From contig NZ_JXCA02000022.1 of NCBI RefSeq assembly GCF_000828085.3, positions 541,847 to 605,846 on the forward strand: 64,000 nucleotides of DNA, read 5' to 3'. Below are positions 35,931 through 46,301 of the stretch, in pieces. Below the pieces are notes generated by a model. The model saw only the letters and a list, made by a program, of their open reading frames with translations. It made no database searches and was not told the DNA's origin. Position 1 is the stretch's first letter. Each line of letters begins with the position of its first letter. Position numbers and translations under genes: made by a program. This DNA is from Scytonema tolypothrichoides VB-61278. GTDB lineage: Bacteria > Cyanobacteriota > Cyanobacteriia > Cyanobacteriales > Nostocaceae.

Positions 35931-38900
35931 ATGTACAGCGAGTTAACAGGCACGTATAAATTAGAATTAGTCGGACTTTCGTTTGCGATCGCAGTTATTT
36001 CTTCATACACAGCCTTAGACTTATCAGGAAGAGTGCAGCTTGCTTGGAACAGGCGTTTACTCTGGCTGTTGGGGGGGGCTGTCGCAATGGGAATGGGCAT
36101 TTGGTCAATGCACTTTATTGCCATGCTAGCTTTTGAATTACCTCAGCCTGTGACTTACGATGTGTGGACGACCCTGTTGTCTCTGCTGTTTGCAGTGCTT
36201 GCTTCTAGCATCGCTTTATCGTTGTTGACCCGTTCTATTTCAACAGCACTTTTAATTGGCGGTAGCATTTGCATGGGACTAGCCATTGCTTTAATGCACT
36301 ACACGGGCATGGCAGCTATGCGACTTCAGGCAAAGCTTGATTATGATTTAAAGTTAGTTACTCTGTCGGTGCTCATTGCCATCATTGCCTCTTTCGCAGC
36401 TCTTTGGCTAGCGTTTCGACTGAGAAAAAATCAAGACTTGAAAGGGGCGATATGGCAGAAACTTGGCAGTGCCTTTTTAATGGGAATTGCTATCAGTGGA
36501 ATGCACTACACAGGAATGTGGGCAACTCACTTTATGCCCCACAAATATTTATCAAAACTGCAATCTCCCGTAATGAATCAGTTCTGGCTGGCTGTTGCCA
36601 TTGGGGTTGCGGCATTATTCATGTTAACTTTAGCCTTATTAACTTCTTTCTTCGACCAATCTTTAACAGATTACTTATTACAACAAAAAGCTTTAGAAGA
36701 AAGTGAAAAACGCTTTCGGATGCTGATCCGAGAGATGCAAGTAGGAGTTTTACTACTCAATTGCAATGCTGAAATTCTCATCAGTAATCAAGCAGCAAAC
36801 AATCTCCTGAATCGAAATCCCCATGATAAACAGCGTCAAGTATTTGGTGCTGGTTGGTTGTTGTTGCGTGAAGATGGTACGCCTCTTCCGGAAGAAGAAC
36901 AACCCGTGCGCCAAGCAATAGCACTGCAAAAACCCATTCACAATATAGTCATGGGGATTGAAGATCCCACTCGCCAAAATCAACGCTGGCTATTAGTCAA
37001 TGCAGATCCCCAGATCGGAAATGATGGTCGTGTAGAGAGGGTTGTCTGCACTTTTAGTGATATCACTCAAAGAAAGCAAGTTGAAGCCACACTGCAATTA
37101 ATTGTTGAGGGAACAGCTTATACAACTGGTGATGAATTCTTTCGCTCATGCGTACGCTATATTGCCAAAGTGTTACAAGTTCCTTATGTGTTTGTTAGTG
37201 AATTTACGAATGAAACCAAAACTGAACTTCGTACCCTGGCATTCTGGAATAGTGTTGATTTTGATGAAAACTTCAACTACGACATCGCTGCGATTACCCA
37301 CAAACAGTGTAAACTCGTCTTTGGCGGAACATGCTGCTGCCATTTTAATGATGAGTTATCAAGACTTTTACTTAGAAACAAAGATATCGCCCAGTTGAAT
37401 ATTCACAGCTATTTCGTTCCTCTAGTCAATTCAAACGGCGAGGTTATTGGTTATTTGGTGGTGATGGATGTTAAGCCTCTAGAGATTGATTTGGGCAAAG
37501 AGTCAATTTTAAAAATTTTTGCTGCCCGTGCAGAGGCTGAACTAGAACGTAAACTAGCAGAAGAATTGCTCGCTAAGAGTGCAGAACGAGAAAGAGCAAT
37601 TGCCTTTGTGATTCAACGCATGCGTCAAACTTTGGAAATTGAGAAAATTTTCAGTGCGACAACACAAGAGTTGCGACAGGCGTTAAGCTGCGATCGCGTC
37701 CTCGTTTATCGCTTTCATCCTGACTGGAGTGGAGACATTGTTTCCGAGTCAGTAGCAGAAGGTTGGAAAGCGCTAAAGCGCTTACAAAAGAATCAATCCC
37801 AATTCACACAAAACGCAGTAAACCAAACCGATTGTGTGATCAAAAGTGTTGGGGATGCAGACCATATCATAAAGGACACCTATATGTACGACACCCAGGG
37901 CGGTTATTTCCGTTCTGGCGCAACTTCTCGGTGCGTTTCGGATATTTACAAAGCTGGATTTGACCCTTGTTATGTTGAATTTTTAGAACAATTTCAAGCA
38001 CGCGCGTATATTACAGTTCCCATCTTTTGCAACAATCAACTTTGGGGCTTGCTAACAACGTATCAAAATTCTGCTCCTCGTCAATGGAAAGAAGCAGAAA
38101 TCAAAATGGTCACTCAAATTGGAGCACAATTGGGAGTCGCAATCCAACAAGCACAATTGTTAGCACAAACGCAAAAGCAATCTACCGAACTCAAAGAAGC
38201 GAAGGAAGCCGCTGATAAAGCCAACCGTGCTAAAAGCGAATTTTTAGCAAATATGAGTCATGAACTAAGAACACCACTCAACGCAATTCTTGGCTTTACC
38301 CAACTGATGAACCGCGACACTTCCTTAAAAGCAGAGCATCAGAAATACCTGAATATCATTAATCGTAGCGGTGAACATCTGTTGGTGTTAATTAACGACA
38401 TTTTACAGATGTCCAAAATTGAAGCGGGAGGTATGACATTTAATGAGAATAAATTTGATTTATATTATCTGCTTAATAGTTTAGAGGCAATGCTCAAACT
38501 CAAAGCTCAATCCAAAGGCTTAAACCTGATATTTGAGCGTACCCTTCAAGTCCCGCAGTATATCACAACTGACGAAAGTAAATTGCGTCAGGTTTTAATA
38601 AACTTACTAGATAATGCTACTAAATTTACCGAAAAAGGAAGTATCACTCTTCGGGTATCAATAGACCAAAGTAGTAGAGACAGACAACAGCAGCAACACA
38701 GTTCACCATTCCATCTCCTGTTTGAGGTCACAGACACTGGTCCTGGCATTCATCCCAATGAATTCGATAAATTATTTCAAGCTTTTGAACAAACTGCAAC
38801 AGGCTTAAAATCTGGTGAAGGTACTGGCTTGGGTTTATCCATCAGTCATAAGTTTGTGCAAATGATGGGAGGACAAATCAAGGTTAGCAGTACCTTGGGG

Positions 38901-39668
38901 GTTGGAACTCAGTTTAGCTTTTTTATTCCTGTAGAGGAGGCAACAGAAACGAAAACACAAACTCTTGAGTTCACAAGTCATAAAGCCATTGGCTTAGCTT
39001 CTGAACAACCCGCTTATCGGATTTTAGTTGTCGAGGATCAGCAAACCAATCGTATGCTATTGGTCAACCTACTAAACAACCTAGGCTTTCAAGTACAAGA
39101 AGCCACGAATGGTCAAAATGCTCTCACTCTCTGGAGAATATGGCAACCGCACTTAATTTTTATGGACATACGGATGCCCTTAATGGATGGTTGTGAGGCG
39201 ACTCGCTTGATTAAGCAAAGGGAAAGGAAGACACATCAACATTCTCATAAAACCATCATCATTGCCATAACGGCAAGCGCTTTTGAAGAAGAAAAACTCA
39301 AAATTTTGAGTGCTGGCTGTGATGATATTTTAAGTAAACCCATTCAAGAACAAGATATTTTGGAAAAAATAAGCAAATATTTGGGCGTGCAATTTCTTTA
39401 TCAAGAAAATACAACAAATACAGATATCACTCCACCTATTTGTAAGGTTATGACCAATTTTCCTAACCTGGCTTCTGTGATGGGAACTATGCCTACCGAG
39501 TGGATACGACAGCTTCACAATGCTGCTTGTGGTGGCAACGATTTGCTCATTCTTCAACTGATGGAACAAATTCCAGTAGATAAAATAGATTTGATTGAGG
39601 CTTTGAATGTTTTGGTTGAAAATTTCGACTTTGAGCAAGTTATAGAACTGACGAAATCAAGAAAATGA
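35931..39668 (+). CDS. MHYT-PAS-GAF-GAF hybrid sensor histidine kinase
   Basis: 1245 aa. Residues 1-245 are a seven-helix MHYT sensor with three motifs (SMHFIAM, LMHYTGMAAM, GMHYTGMWATHF) thought to bind metal and sense oxygen, CO or NO. A PAS domain follows (255-380), then GAF1 (390-535) and GAF2 (560-745, with CDRVLVYRFHPDWSGDIVSE; no chromophore Cys is evident). HisKA has His777 in FLANMSHELRTPLNAI. The ATPase has NLLDNATKFT and GEGTGLGLSI. The receiver has Asp1079 in LIFMDIRMPLMDG. The C-terminal about 90 residues are a helical tail without an Hpt His motif. It signals by phosphorelay to an unknown Hpt or response regulator. Confidence 0.93.
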   Translation: MYSELTGTYKLELVGLSFAIAVISSYTALDLSGRVQLAWNRRLLWLLGGAVAMGMGIWSMHFIAMLAFELPQPVTYDVWTTLLSLLFAVLASSIALSLLTRSISTALLIGGSICMGLAIALMHYTGMAAMRLQAKLDYDLKLVTLSVLIAIIASFAALWLAFRLRKNQDLKGAIWQKLGSAFLMGIAISGMHYTGMWATHFMPHKYLSKLQSPVMNQFWLAVAIGVAALFMLTLALLTSFFDQSLTDYLLQQKALEESEKRFRMLIREMQVGVLLLNCNAEILISNQAANNLLNRNPHDKQRQVFGAGWLLLREDGTPLPEEEQPVRQAIALQKPIHNIVMGIEDPTRQNQRWLLVNADPQIGNDGRVERVVCTFSDITQRKQVEATLQLIVEGTAYTTGDEFFRSCVRYIAKVLQVPYVFVSEFTNETKTELRTLAFWNSVDFDENFNYDIAAITHKQCKLVFGGTCCCHFNDELSRLLLRNKDIAQLNIHSYFVPLVNSNGEVIGYLVVMDVKPLEIDLGKESILKIFAARAEAELERKLAEELLAKSAERERAIAFVIQRMRQTLEIEKIFSATTQELRQALSCDRVLVYRFHPDWSGDIVSESVAEGWKALKRLQKNQSQFTQNAVNQTDCVIKSVGDADHIIKDTYMYDTQGGYFRSGATSRCVSDIYKAGFDPCYVEFLEQFQARAYITVPIFCNNQLWGLLTTYQNSAPRQWKEAEIKMVTQIGAQLGVAIQQAQLLAQTQKQSTELKEAKEAADKANRAKSEFLANMSHELRTPLNAILGFTQLMNRDTSLKAEHQKYLNIINRSGEHLLVLINDILQMSKIEAGGMTFNENKFDLYYLLNSLEAMLKLKAQSKGLNLIFERTLQVPQYITTDESKLRQVLINLLDNATKFTEKGSITLRVSIDQSSRDRQQQQHSSPFHLLFEVTDTGPGIHPNEFDKLFQAFEQTATGLKSGEGTGLGLSISHKFVQMMGGQIKVSSTLGVGTQFSFFIPVEEATETKTQTLEFTSHKAIGLASEQPAYRILVVEDQQTNRMLLVNLLNNLGFQVQEATNGQNALTLWRIWQPHLIFMDIRMPLMDGCEATRLIKQRERKTHQHSHKTIIIAITASAFEEEKLKILSAGCDDILSKPIQEQDILEKISKYLGVQFLYQENTTNTDITPPICKVMTNFPNLASVMGTMPTEWIRQLHNAACGGNDLLILQLMEQIPVDKIDLIEALNVLVENFDFEQVIELTKSRK

Positions 39669-39811
39669 TCACTCCCAGATTTATCTATAGGATTCCTCCG
39701 CAGATTTTTGCTCAGCTAGGTACAGTTTACGTTCCCTGTTAAGCGTTCCCTAACGAGACTAGTAACTTCATAAACTAAACCGGATTCCTATAGATTTTTG
39801 AGCGATTGTTG

Positions 39812-40942
39812 CTAACCCCACAATCGCCGTCCTGATGATCCATTCAGCCTACTATGAGTATCTTGTAACAAAGTTGGTATATCCAACTCTTCTGGACACC
39901 GGGGCAGACAGTCACCGCATTCTGTACAACGACTCGCTTTCATTCCAGTAAACCAATGACCAGCATTTTCAAACATTCTGTAGCGATATTGCCCAAAATC
40001 ATCCATGTCATAGGCAACTGCAAGATTGCGTAATCGCAACACTTCTGGAATGTTGATATTTTCTGGGCACGGTAAGCACTCATAGCACTGGCTGCATTTG
40101 TCTGTTCCCAAAACAGCCTTTTGATGATATTCTAAACGTTCAAAGACTGTTATTTCCTCTGGGGTTAGCTTTTGATCACAATCTGCAACTCGCAAAGGTT
40201 CTGTTAATTCATCTGGGTGTGCTGGTCCGGTGCTAAGAGTGGTGATTCGAGGATCACTGAGTAAAAACCGATAATTTAACTCTAAAGGTGAAAAAGGATC
40301 ACACAAATCTTTCAAGGTTTGGGGTGGCGTATACAGACGTCCTCCTTTATCAGCAGGAGAAATAATAAATACACCCATATCTTTCTCATAAGCTTTCTGA
40401 ATTGCCTCTGCGTTGCGTTGAAAAAAATAGTAATAATGCAGATTGACAAATTCAAATAAATCTGTATCTATTGCTGCCAAGATAATCTCTAAAGGCGCGT
40501 GGGTAGAAAAACCAACGTGTCGCACCCGACCATCGGCAATAGCTTCCTGCACCGCCTGCATACAGCCACTCTTGGCTTTTACGCAGTCAAGATGTTCCCA
40601 TGTGTTTAAACCGTGAATCCCCAGGCAATCTAGATAATCTAACTTTAATCGTTCCAGAGATTCATCGATATACCGACGCATAGTGTCAGCATCCGCTGTT
40701 GGTGGAATTTTGCTGGTGATGTGAACTTGGCAACGGTTAACTGGTAACCCTACCGAAATTGCCTGACCAAGATACTCCTCACTCTTTCCGTATCCTCTAG
40801 CAGTTTCTAAATGATTAATCCCCAACACTATGGCTTTGTGAATGGTCTGCCATGCATTTTCCTCTGAAGCTAAGTAGCGCATTGTCCCCAAGGAAAAGAC
40901 AGACAAGCGTAGATTCGTTTTCCCAAAACGTCGGTATTTCAT
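39812..40942 (-). CDS. Aldo/keto reductase with C-terminal 4Fe-4S domain
   Basis: 376 aa. The AKR barrel covers 1-270, with HLETARGYGKSEEYLG (Tyr present, usual Asp replaced by Glu), Lys in ITSKIP and His in CLGIHGLN. The C-terminal part has two ferredoxin-like clusters: CSQCYECLPCPENINIP and CTECGDCLPRCPEELDIP. This is the large AKR/ferredoxin-like family, common in cyanobacteria, likely an electron-transferring oxidoreductase. The Asp to Glu change in the tetrad is seen directly; its effect is unknown. Confidence 0.9.
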   Translation of the reverse strand: MKYRRFGKTNLRLSVFSLGTMRYLASEENAWQTIHKAIVLGINHLETARGYGKSEEYLGQAISVGLPVNRCQVHITSKIPPTADADTMRRYIDESLERLKLDYLDCLGIHGLNTWEHLDCVKAKSGCMQAVQEAIADGRVRHVGFSTHAPLEIILAAIDTDLFEFVNLHYYYFFQRNAEAIQKAYEKDMGVFIISPADKGGRLYTPPQTLKDLCDPFSPLELNYRFLLSDPRITTLSTGPAHPDELTEPLRVADCDQKLTPEEITVFERLEYHQKAVLGTDKCSQCYECLPCPENINIPEVLRLRNLAVAYDMDDFGQYRYRMFENAGHWFTGMKASRCTECGDCLPRCPEELDIPTLLQDTHSRLNGSSGRRLWG

Positions 40943-41007
40943 TTTTAACAGAGTTCCGAGTTAAGAGTTTGCTGCAAGTCACTGATAACTCATTGTTTAT
41001 ACCTCAT

Positions 41008-41505
41008 TTACGTTTCGCTACTGCCAAAGCGTTTGATCAAATCCTCGGGTCGGAGATCGGAGATAAATTCCCGGAAGGCTTGCTGTTCTGCTTCATCTGC
41101 ATCCCGATCTACAGGGATAGAAGCATCCGCAATCACTTCTTCCATGACCCAAATAGGAGTATTTGTACGGAGGGCGATCGCGATCGCATCACTAGGACGC
41201 GCGTCTATTTCTTTTTTGACATCGCCTTGCTTCACAATTAAAGCTGCATAAAATGTATCTTTTTGTAACGAATGAATGATGACCCGTTCCAAAACGATGT
41301 TCCATGCATCCAGCATATTCACAATCAGGTCATGAGTTAAGGGTCTTGGAGCCTTTTGATTCTCCAGTGCGCCCATAATTGCCCTAGCTTGTTCTTGACC
41401 AATGTAAATTGGCAATGCACGGCGGTCTGAAGCATCTTTCAACAGTACAATCGGGCTGCGGGTTATGGCATCTAATGCTATGCCAGCGACTTTCATTTCA
41501 AGCAT
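41008..41505 (-). CDS. Bifunctional nuclease (BFN/DUF151) family protein
   Basis: 165 aa. It contains LEMKVAGIALDAITRSPIVL, LPIYIGQEQARAIMGALE, RPLTHDLIVNMLDAWNIVLE, IDARPSDAIAIALRTNTPIW and an acidic tail. This family has DNase and RNase activity in plants and is universal in cyanobacteria; its bacterial role is unclear. It lies next to the iron-sulfur AKR on the same strand. Confidence 0.93.
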   Translation of the reverse strand: MLEMKVAGIALDAITRSPIVLLKDASDRRALPIYIGQEQARAIMGALENQKAPRPLTHDLIVNMLDAWNIVLERVIIHSLQKDTFYAALIVKQGDVKKEIDARPSDAIAIALRTNTPIWVMEEVIADASIPVDRDADEAEQQAFREFISDLRPEDLIKRFGSSET

Positions 41506-41844
41506 TGGCTAAGCCTCTAAAATCCTTTGAGCGCTATGGTAATTTGTAAAAAATCGTACTTGTGTTGTAATCATTTTGGGGTTAGGATAAACATAACTCT
41601 TCATTCGCTATAATTGCCTCTATTAAACTCCTAAATGGATGTGAACACTAGAGTAAGTCAAACAAGCCTAATTCGACAATAATCTACTTTTCTAAATGTG
41701 CGCAGTCATAAATGTAAATATTTTGAACTTTTAACATAATTTTTAGTCTTAAATTATACTTAAATTTTAGAAATGTTTGTGAGAATTACTAGCTGATTTT
41801 GGGCAAAAATAAGCAATAAATAGAGTTAGTTTTGCAAAAAAGCC
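41506..41844. other. AT-rich divergent region of bfn and ribE
   Basis: About 340 bp of AT-rich DNA between divergent genes, presumably holding both promoters. I could not assign boxes and see no FMN riboswitch motif. Confidence 0.4.
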
Positions 41845-42525
41845 GTGTTTACAGGAATAATCCAAGCATTGGGAACCATAAAACCCCTGGAGGGGGATTC
41901 TTGGCAAATCACTTGTGTGACTGGGCCATCTAATGTCATTATGCAAGATTTAGCGACGGGTGACAGCATCGCTGTAGATGGCATCTGCCTAACGGTAGAA
42001 AAAATTTTAAAAAATGGATTTATCGCTACGGCTTCACCAGAAACCCTGCGCCGCACAACACTAGGACAAGAAGAAACACAACAGAGGTACGTTAACTTAG
42101 AAGCATCGCTGAGAGTGGGGGGTAAAGTGGGCGGTCATTTCGTTATGGGACACGTGGATGGTATTGGTCAACTGGTGTCAGCAGAAGCGACACAAACTTC
42201 CTGGGAAATGACGTTTACAGCTCCAAATGCCATCGCCCGTTATATCGTCCCCAAAGGAAGTATTACTATAAATGGCATCAGCCTGACAGTAGCCGACTAT
42301 CAGCTTGAACTCTCGCAGTTTAAAGTCGCAGTGATTCCCGTCACTTACAAAGAAACCAACCTCCAATATGTCAGTCCAGGTAGTTGGGTAAATTTAGAGG
42401 GGGATATTCTTGGCAAATACGTCGAAAAATTCCTTTGTTTTGGCAATCCAGACATGAAAGAAGGTACACAGACAATTCCAAATGACATAACACCCGGATT
42501 CTTGGTTGAACACGGGTACTTGTAA
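41845..42525 (+). CDS. ribE: Riboflavin synthase alpha chain
   Basis: 226 aa starting at GTG 41845. MFTGIIQALGTI is the family N-terminus. Two lumazine-binding domains follow, each with a GDSIAVDGICLTV or GSITINGISLTV motif; VGGHFVMGHVDG and NLEGDILGKYVEK are conserved. It converts two 6,7-dimethyl-8-ribityllumazine molecules into riboflavin plus a pyrimidine, as a trimer. Confidence 0.96.
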   Translation: MFTGIIQALGTIKPLEGDSWQITCVTGPSNVIMQDLATGDSIAVDGICLTVEKILKNGFIATASPETLRRTTLGQEETQQRYVNLEASLRVGGKVGGHFVMGHVDGIGQLVSAEATQTSWEMTFTAPNAIARYIVPKGSITINGISLTVADYQLELSQFKVAVIPVTYKETNLQYVSPGSWVNLEGDILGKYVEKFLCFGNPDMKEGTQTIPNDITPGFLVEHGYL

Positions 42526-42639
42526 GCAAAAAGGGACAACCAGAAAGAGGAAGGAGGAACAGAGGGAGGGAAAAGTTAATGCTTAATAATTCTTTTCGTT
42601 GACTCCTTCACTCTTTCACTCCTTCACTCCCACACTTTT

Positions 42640-44316
42640 CTAGCTACCTGGTCGCCGAGGAGTCTGAGCTGTATGTAACGATTGCATTAATTGACCAAGG
42701 GCGGACTCTAATTGAGCGCCTGGATCAGTCGCAACCCATCCTTCGGGTGTCAGCTGGCGCACCTCAAAGTGCAAGTGGGGTCCTGTGGACAAACCAGTGC
42801 TACCAACTCGTCCAATAACGGTTCCCTGTTGAACCAATTGACCGGGCTGAACAAAGATTTCTGACATATGACCGTAAAGAGTTTGTTGGGCGTTGCTGTG
42901 GTTAACTATCACTGTCATACCGTAGCCGCCCAACCAATCAGCACTCTCTACTTTACCAGTGTAGGCTGCCAAAACAGGTGTTCCCATAGCTGCGGCTATG
43001 TCTGTACCAGAGTGGAAACTGCGATCGCCTGTAATAGGATGAGTTCGCCAACCAAACAGAGAACTAATCGTAGAGGGTACAGAAAGGGGATACATCAATC
43101 CCGAACCACTTGCGACTCTACCACCATAGACACCACCGTAGTTTACTTGCGGCAATACTGCTGCTAGCGGGATGTCATAAGTGACATTACTGGGACGAGG
43201 TGCAACATTTTCAGCCGTCATTGGTGCTGGTAAGGTACCACCTAGTCGGGGAATAGGTACAGAACTCACTGTTGTAGGGGAGGAAAAGTCGGGGATAAAC
43301 CGGTTGGGATGATATGTATCTTTAGTTATACTTCTATAAGCCGTTCGATAACTGCGATGCCGACTAGGAGTCATGGAACGAGAAACAGTCCTATGAGTGG
43401 GACGTTCCAGAGAGTTTCGTTCACCTCTTTCAACATGCCTGACTGGCGGAACAGTTGCTAATGTGGCAGGTTTGCTTCTTCTAATCCAACTTGCTTTCTT
43501 TCGGGGTAATTCAGTATTGGACTGTTGTGTAATAACTACAGAATTCGGTGGTTGATACCTATCGGTAGCACCAGTGTTGTATTCGCCTGGGTCGATATAA
43601 GCGTTGTTGTAATCTTTCGGGGTGGAGTCGTCAGTAGAAGAGACAGTGCCTTGGCGTGAGTTCAGCGCCGTGCGGAGGTTATCGATCTTGGTGGAATTGG
43701 CGTAGGGTTCCCTCCAGTGTGCAAGGTGGCGTGGAACAGGCGAGTTGTTCTCTTGGGAAACCTCTTGTCGAGGTTGTTCCTTGCTCACACTTACGTTAAA
43801 TTGTGGAATCTCTACTTGAGGTGCTCTTTGTAACCTTGCTCTCCAGTTTCTAGCACTTTCGCTACGTACAGAAACTTGCACACGGGGTTTGAATTTTCTG
43901 ATCGCCACCTCTGGCTGTGAACTTTGTGCATAGCGTTTGTAATTCCTGAGAGCGACTGCAGGACTTGGTCTTTTTGCCTGAGAGAGTCTTTGTCTGAGTC
44001 TAACTCGGCGTTGAGAAAATTCGTCGGATTGCGATTTTGTCTCTTCTTGTGGAGGGCTGCTATTGTTGTGTCTAAAAGTCTCTCTTTTGACTCTATTCAC
44101 CGATGGTGCTGGTTGAGAACTTTCAGCAGTGGGAACAATATTATCGATTGCTGATTCAGTTTGAGCAAACACCAAGCCACCATTACTTAGCATAGTAATG
44201 GTGCCAAGCCAAGCGAGACTTTGTGCTGGGAGCGTAGACGCAAAGCGTCTTGTTGATAGGCATTGCTGCCACAATTGATGCAAACGGTTCTCGGCAGAGT
44301 TATTGCGCTGCGTCAT
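42640..44316 (-). CDS. M23 family metallopeptidase
   Basis: 558 aa. An N-terminal hydrophobic segment near residues 30-50 (AWLGTITMLSNGGLVFAQ) is a probable signal or anchor. Residues 60-400 are low-complexity, Arg/Ser/Pro/Gln-rich and probably disordered. The C-terminal LytM domain starts near SLFGWRTHPITGDRSFHSGT, with His..Asp zinc ligands in HSGTD, YGHM, and HLHFE. It cleaves peptide cross-links of peptidoglycan or activates amidases. The stretch STRRFASTL near residue 20-30 is encoded by a small dispersed repeat. A hairpin lies 40-70 bp upstream of the start. Confidence 0.9.
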   Translation of the reverse strand: MTQRNNSAENRLHQLWQQCLSTRRFASTLPAQSLAWLGTITMLSNGGLVFAQTESAIDNIVPTAESSQPAPSVNRVKRETFRHNNSSPPQEETKSQSDEFSQRRVRLRQRLSQAKRPSPAVALRNYKRYAQSSQPEVAIRKFKPRVQVSVRSESARNWRARLQRAPQVEIPQFNVSVSKEQPRQEVSQENNSPVPRHLAHWREPYANSTKIDNLRTALNSRQGTVSSTDDSTPKDYNNAYIDPGEYNTGATDRYQPPNSVVITQQSNTELPRKKASWIRRSKPATLATVPPVRHVERGERNSLERPTHRTVSRSMTPSRHRSYRTAYRSITKDTYHPNRFIPDFSSPTTVSSVPIPRLGGTLPAPMTAENVAPRPSNVTYDIPLAAVLPQVNYGGVYGGRVASGSGLMYPLSVPSTISSLFGWRTHPITGDRSFHSGTDIAAAMGTPVLAAYTGKVESADWLGGYGMTVIVNHSNAQQTLYGHMSEIFVQPGQLVQQGTVIGRVGSTGLSTGPHLHFEVRQLTPEGWVATDPGAQLESALGQLMQSLHTAQTPRRPGS

Positions 44317-44355
44317 TGTTTTTTTTGGTGTTTTGTGTATTGTAGAGCATGAACT

Positions 44356-44386
44356 ACCTATACTCCCGTAAGCTGTGAGTATAGGT
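44356..44386 (-). promoter_or_regulatory. 10-bp-arm inverted repeat in the M23 gene leader
   Basis: ACCTATACTC (44356-44365) and GAGTATAGGT (44377-44386) are perfect arms with an 11-nt loop, 40 bp before the M23 start. It could be an operator or an mRNA hairpin. Confidence 0.4.
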
Positions 44387-44573
44387 TTCCAGTCTCATTC
44401 GCTGTTGCTGTGTTGGGTACACTCATTATTGAGCATTTGGAACCAAATCTGATCTAAGTCTTACACAGCGTTTTGAGTTCCTAAGAACGTTTATCCGGTG
44501 GGCCAGTAGTGCTCTTGGGTAACCCAAAAATGACTAGTAATGGGTAGCTTTGTCCAGAAATTAAGTTACAGTT

Positions 44574-45419
44574 TCAAGCCCCATAACCCAAACTGATTGT
44601 ACCGGGCTGAAGGTAAATTTCTGATATTTTTACTGATTTCAGTTCAGATGTTTCCATACGAACCCGAAGTTCCCCAGTATTTGTCACGCCAATGATAGTC
44701 CCTACAGTGTTGTTAACGTACACTTTCTCACCTATGTTGCTCAGTAACTTTAGATAACGATATATTAGTATGTTGATTCCTTCTTGCAATAAGCATTGTA
44801 TACCGGATTCAATTCCAATTAAAACTCTAGAAATAAGCATTTCCAGAGATGAGACAAATTTAGTCTGCTGATTTGCTTGCCACATTTCCAGATTGATTCC
44901 GGTTTCTGGTACAGGGTTTGCCCAATTTAACCCTACACCAATCACTGCTTGAGTGATGACACCCTTGTGTATTTTGGTTTCTGTCAAAATACCGCCAAGC
45001 TTTCGGCTGACTAATATTAAATCATTAGGCCATTTAATATCAACAGGAACACCACAGTTTCGTAACTCTTGAGCAATTCCCCAAGCAGTAGCCAGGGTGA
45101 GTTGGTAGCTGTTGGTAGCATATAGTTTGGGGAGAGAAAAAGCAGTCCTATTTTCTGCCGCTATATTGCCGTTTGCTATAGCCACTGAAAGATATAATCC
45201 CCCTGCTGATGATATCCATTGACGACCCCATTGTCCTCTTCCTGCTGTCTGGTCAGTCGCAATGACGACACATCCTGATTCAGCCCCTTGGGCTAGCAAG
45301 TCCCAGAGGATTTGGTTCGTTGAAGAAACAGTGTCAAAAAGATGTAGCGAAAATTGTAAATAAGGACTCTTACGCCCTACTTGTAGAGCAGTTTCCAACT
45401 TTTGTTGATCCAATGCCAT
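44574..45419 (-). CDS. birA: Biotin--[acetyl-CoA-carboxylase] ligase
   Basis: 281 aa without an N-terminal HTH, so a catalytic-only BirA. It contains SSTNQILWDLLAQGAESGCV, the biotin-binding DQTAGRGQWGRQWISSAGGL, and DIKWPNDLILVSRKLGGILT, then the C-terminal SH3-like cap. It biotinylates the acetyl-CoA carboxylase carrier protein. It is divergent from the pgeF-like gene. Confidence 0.94.
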   Translation of the reverse strand: MALDQQKLETALQVGRKSPYLQFSLHLFDTVSSTNQILWDLLAQGAESGCVVIATDQTAGRGQWGRQWISSAGGLYLSVAIANGNIAAENRTAFSLPKLYATNSYQLTLATAWGIAQELRNCGVPVDIKWPNDLILVSRKLGGILTETKIHKGVITQAVIGVGLNWANPVPETGINLEMWQANQQTKFVSSLEMLISRVLIGIESGIQCLLQEGINILIYRYLKLLSNIGEKVYVNNTVGTIIGVTNTGELRVRMETSELKSVKISEIYLQPGTISLGYGA

Positions 45420-45492
45420 AGCAGTTCACCTAAATTTCCAAGTGCTAGGATAAATTGGCTGCTATTGATTTTGTTTTTAGGTTTGGTTAAAG

Positions 45493-46299
45493 ATGCACGC
45501 TTGGCACTGGCGCACATGGGAAGGGTTACCCTATCTAACCTGTAGTCTATTGGAACCCTGGCATCATGGCTTTTTTACTCAGCAGTTTTCACCTAGTTAT
45601 CCGTCAGAACTCACAAAGGTGCTGCATCCAGAAGCATCAGCTTATCGCTTAAAACAGGTACATGGCAATACCGTCCTGACTCCAACAGAAATTGTGGCTC
45701 TTTTAGCAGAAGGTGGTGACCAGGTCGATGGAGAAGGTGAGAACGCCCTAGTATCAGGAGATGGGTTAATATCCAATCAGCCTTTGCAAGCAGTATGGGT
45801 CGCGACAGCTGACTGCACGCCTGTACTGATTGCTGATGAGAAAACAGGACAAGTAGCAGCAGTGCATGCGGGTTGGCGTGGCACTGCGCTCAAGATAGTA
45901 CCCCAAGCTATCACTCGAATGCAAGCACAAGGTAGCAAACTTGAGGATTTGCGAATCGCGATGGGACCAGCGATCGCAGGTGAAGTTTATCAAGTCTCAG
46001 AGCAAGTTGCTGCTGAAGTTGGAGCTAGCATTATACCACAAAACGACGAAAAAGCAATTGTCGCTGCATTGTACGAGCTACCAAATTCTCCCTTACTACC
46101 AGATCCAAATCCAGAACGGGTACGGTTGGATGTGCGGCGGGTGAATACTTTACAGATCGAACAGTTGGGGATTAGTTTGGAACAGATGGCGATCGCCCCT
46201 TATTGTACTTATCAAACCCCAGAGTATTTCTTTTCTTACCGCCGCGAAAAGCAGAAAAAAGTGCAGTGGTCTGGTATTGTTAGCGTTACTTCTACTTAA
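45493..46299 (+). CDS. pgeF: Peptidoglycan editing factor (YfiH/multicopper-oxidase-like, laccase domain)
   Basis: 268 aa. It contains LKQVHGNTVLT, DGLISNQPLQAVWVATADCT (catalytic Cys in TADCTPVLI), VAAVHAGWRGTALKIV and APYCTYQTPEYFFSYRRE, the zinc-site signature His/Cys/His. The family was annotated as a polyphenol oxidase; in E. coli it prevents wrong amino acids entering peptidoglycan precursors. Soluble. Confidence 0.92.
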   Translation: MHAWHWRTWEGLPYLTCSLLEPWHHGFFTQQFSPSYPSELTKVLHPEASAYRLKQVHGNTVLTPTEIVALLAEGGDQVDGEGENALVSGDGLISNQPLQAVWVATADCTPVLIADEKTGQVAAVHAGWRGTALKIVPQAITRMQAQGSKLEDLRIAMGPAIAGEVYQVSEQVAAEVGASIIPQNDEKAIVAALYELPNSPLLPDPNPERVRLDVRRVNTLQIEQLGISLEQMAIAPYCTYQTPEYFFSYRREKQKKVQWSGIVSVTST

Positions 46300-46301
46300 T
46301 G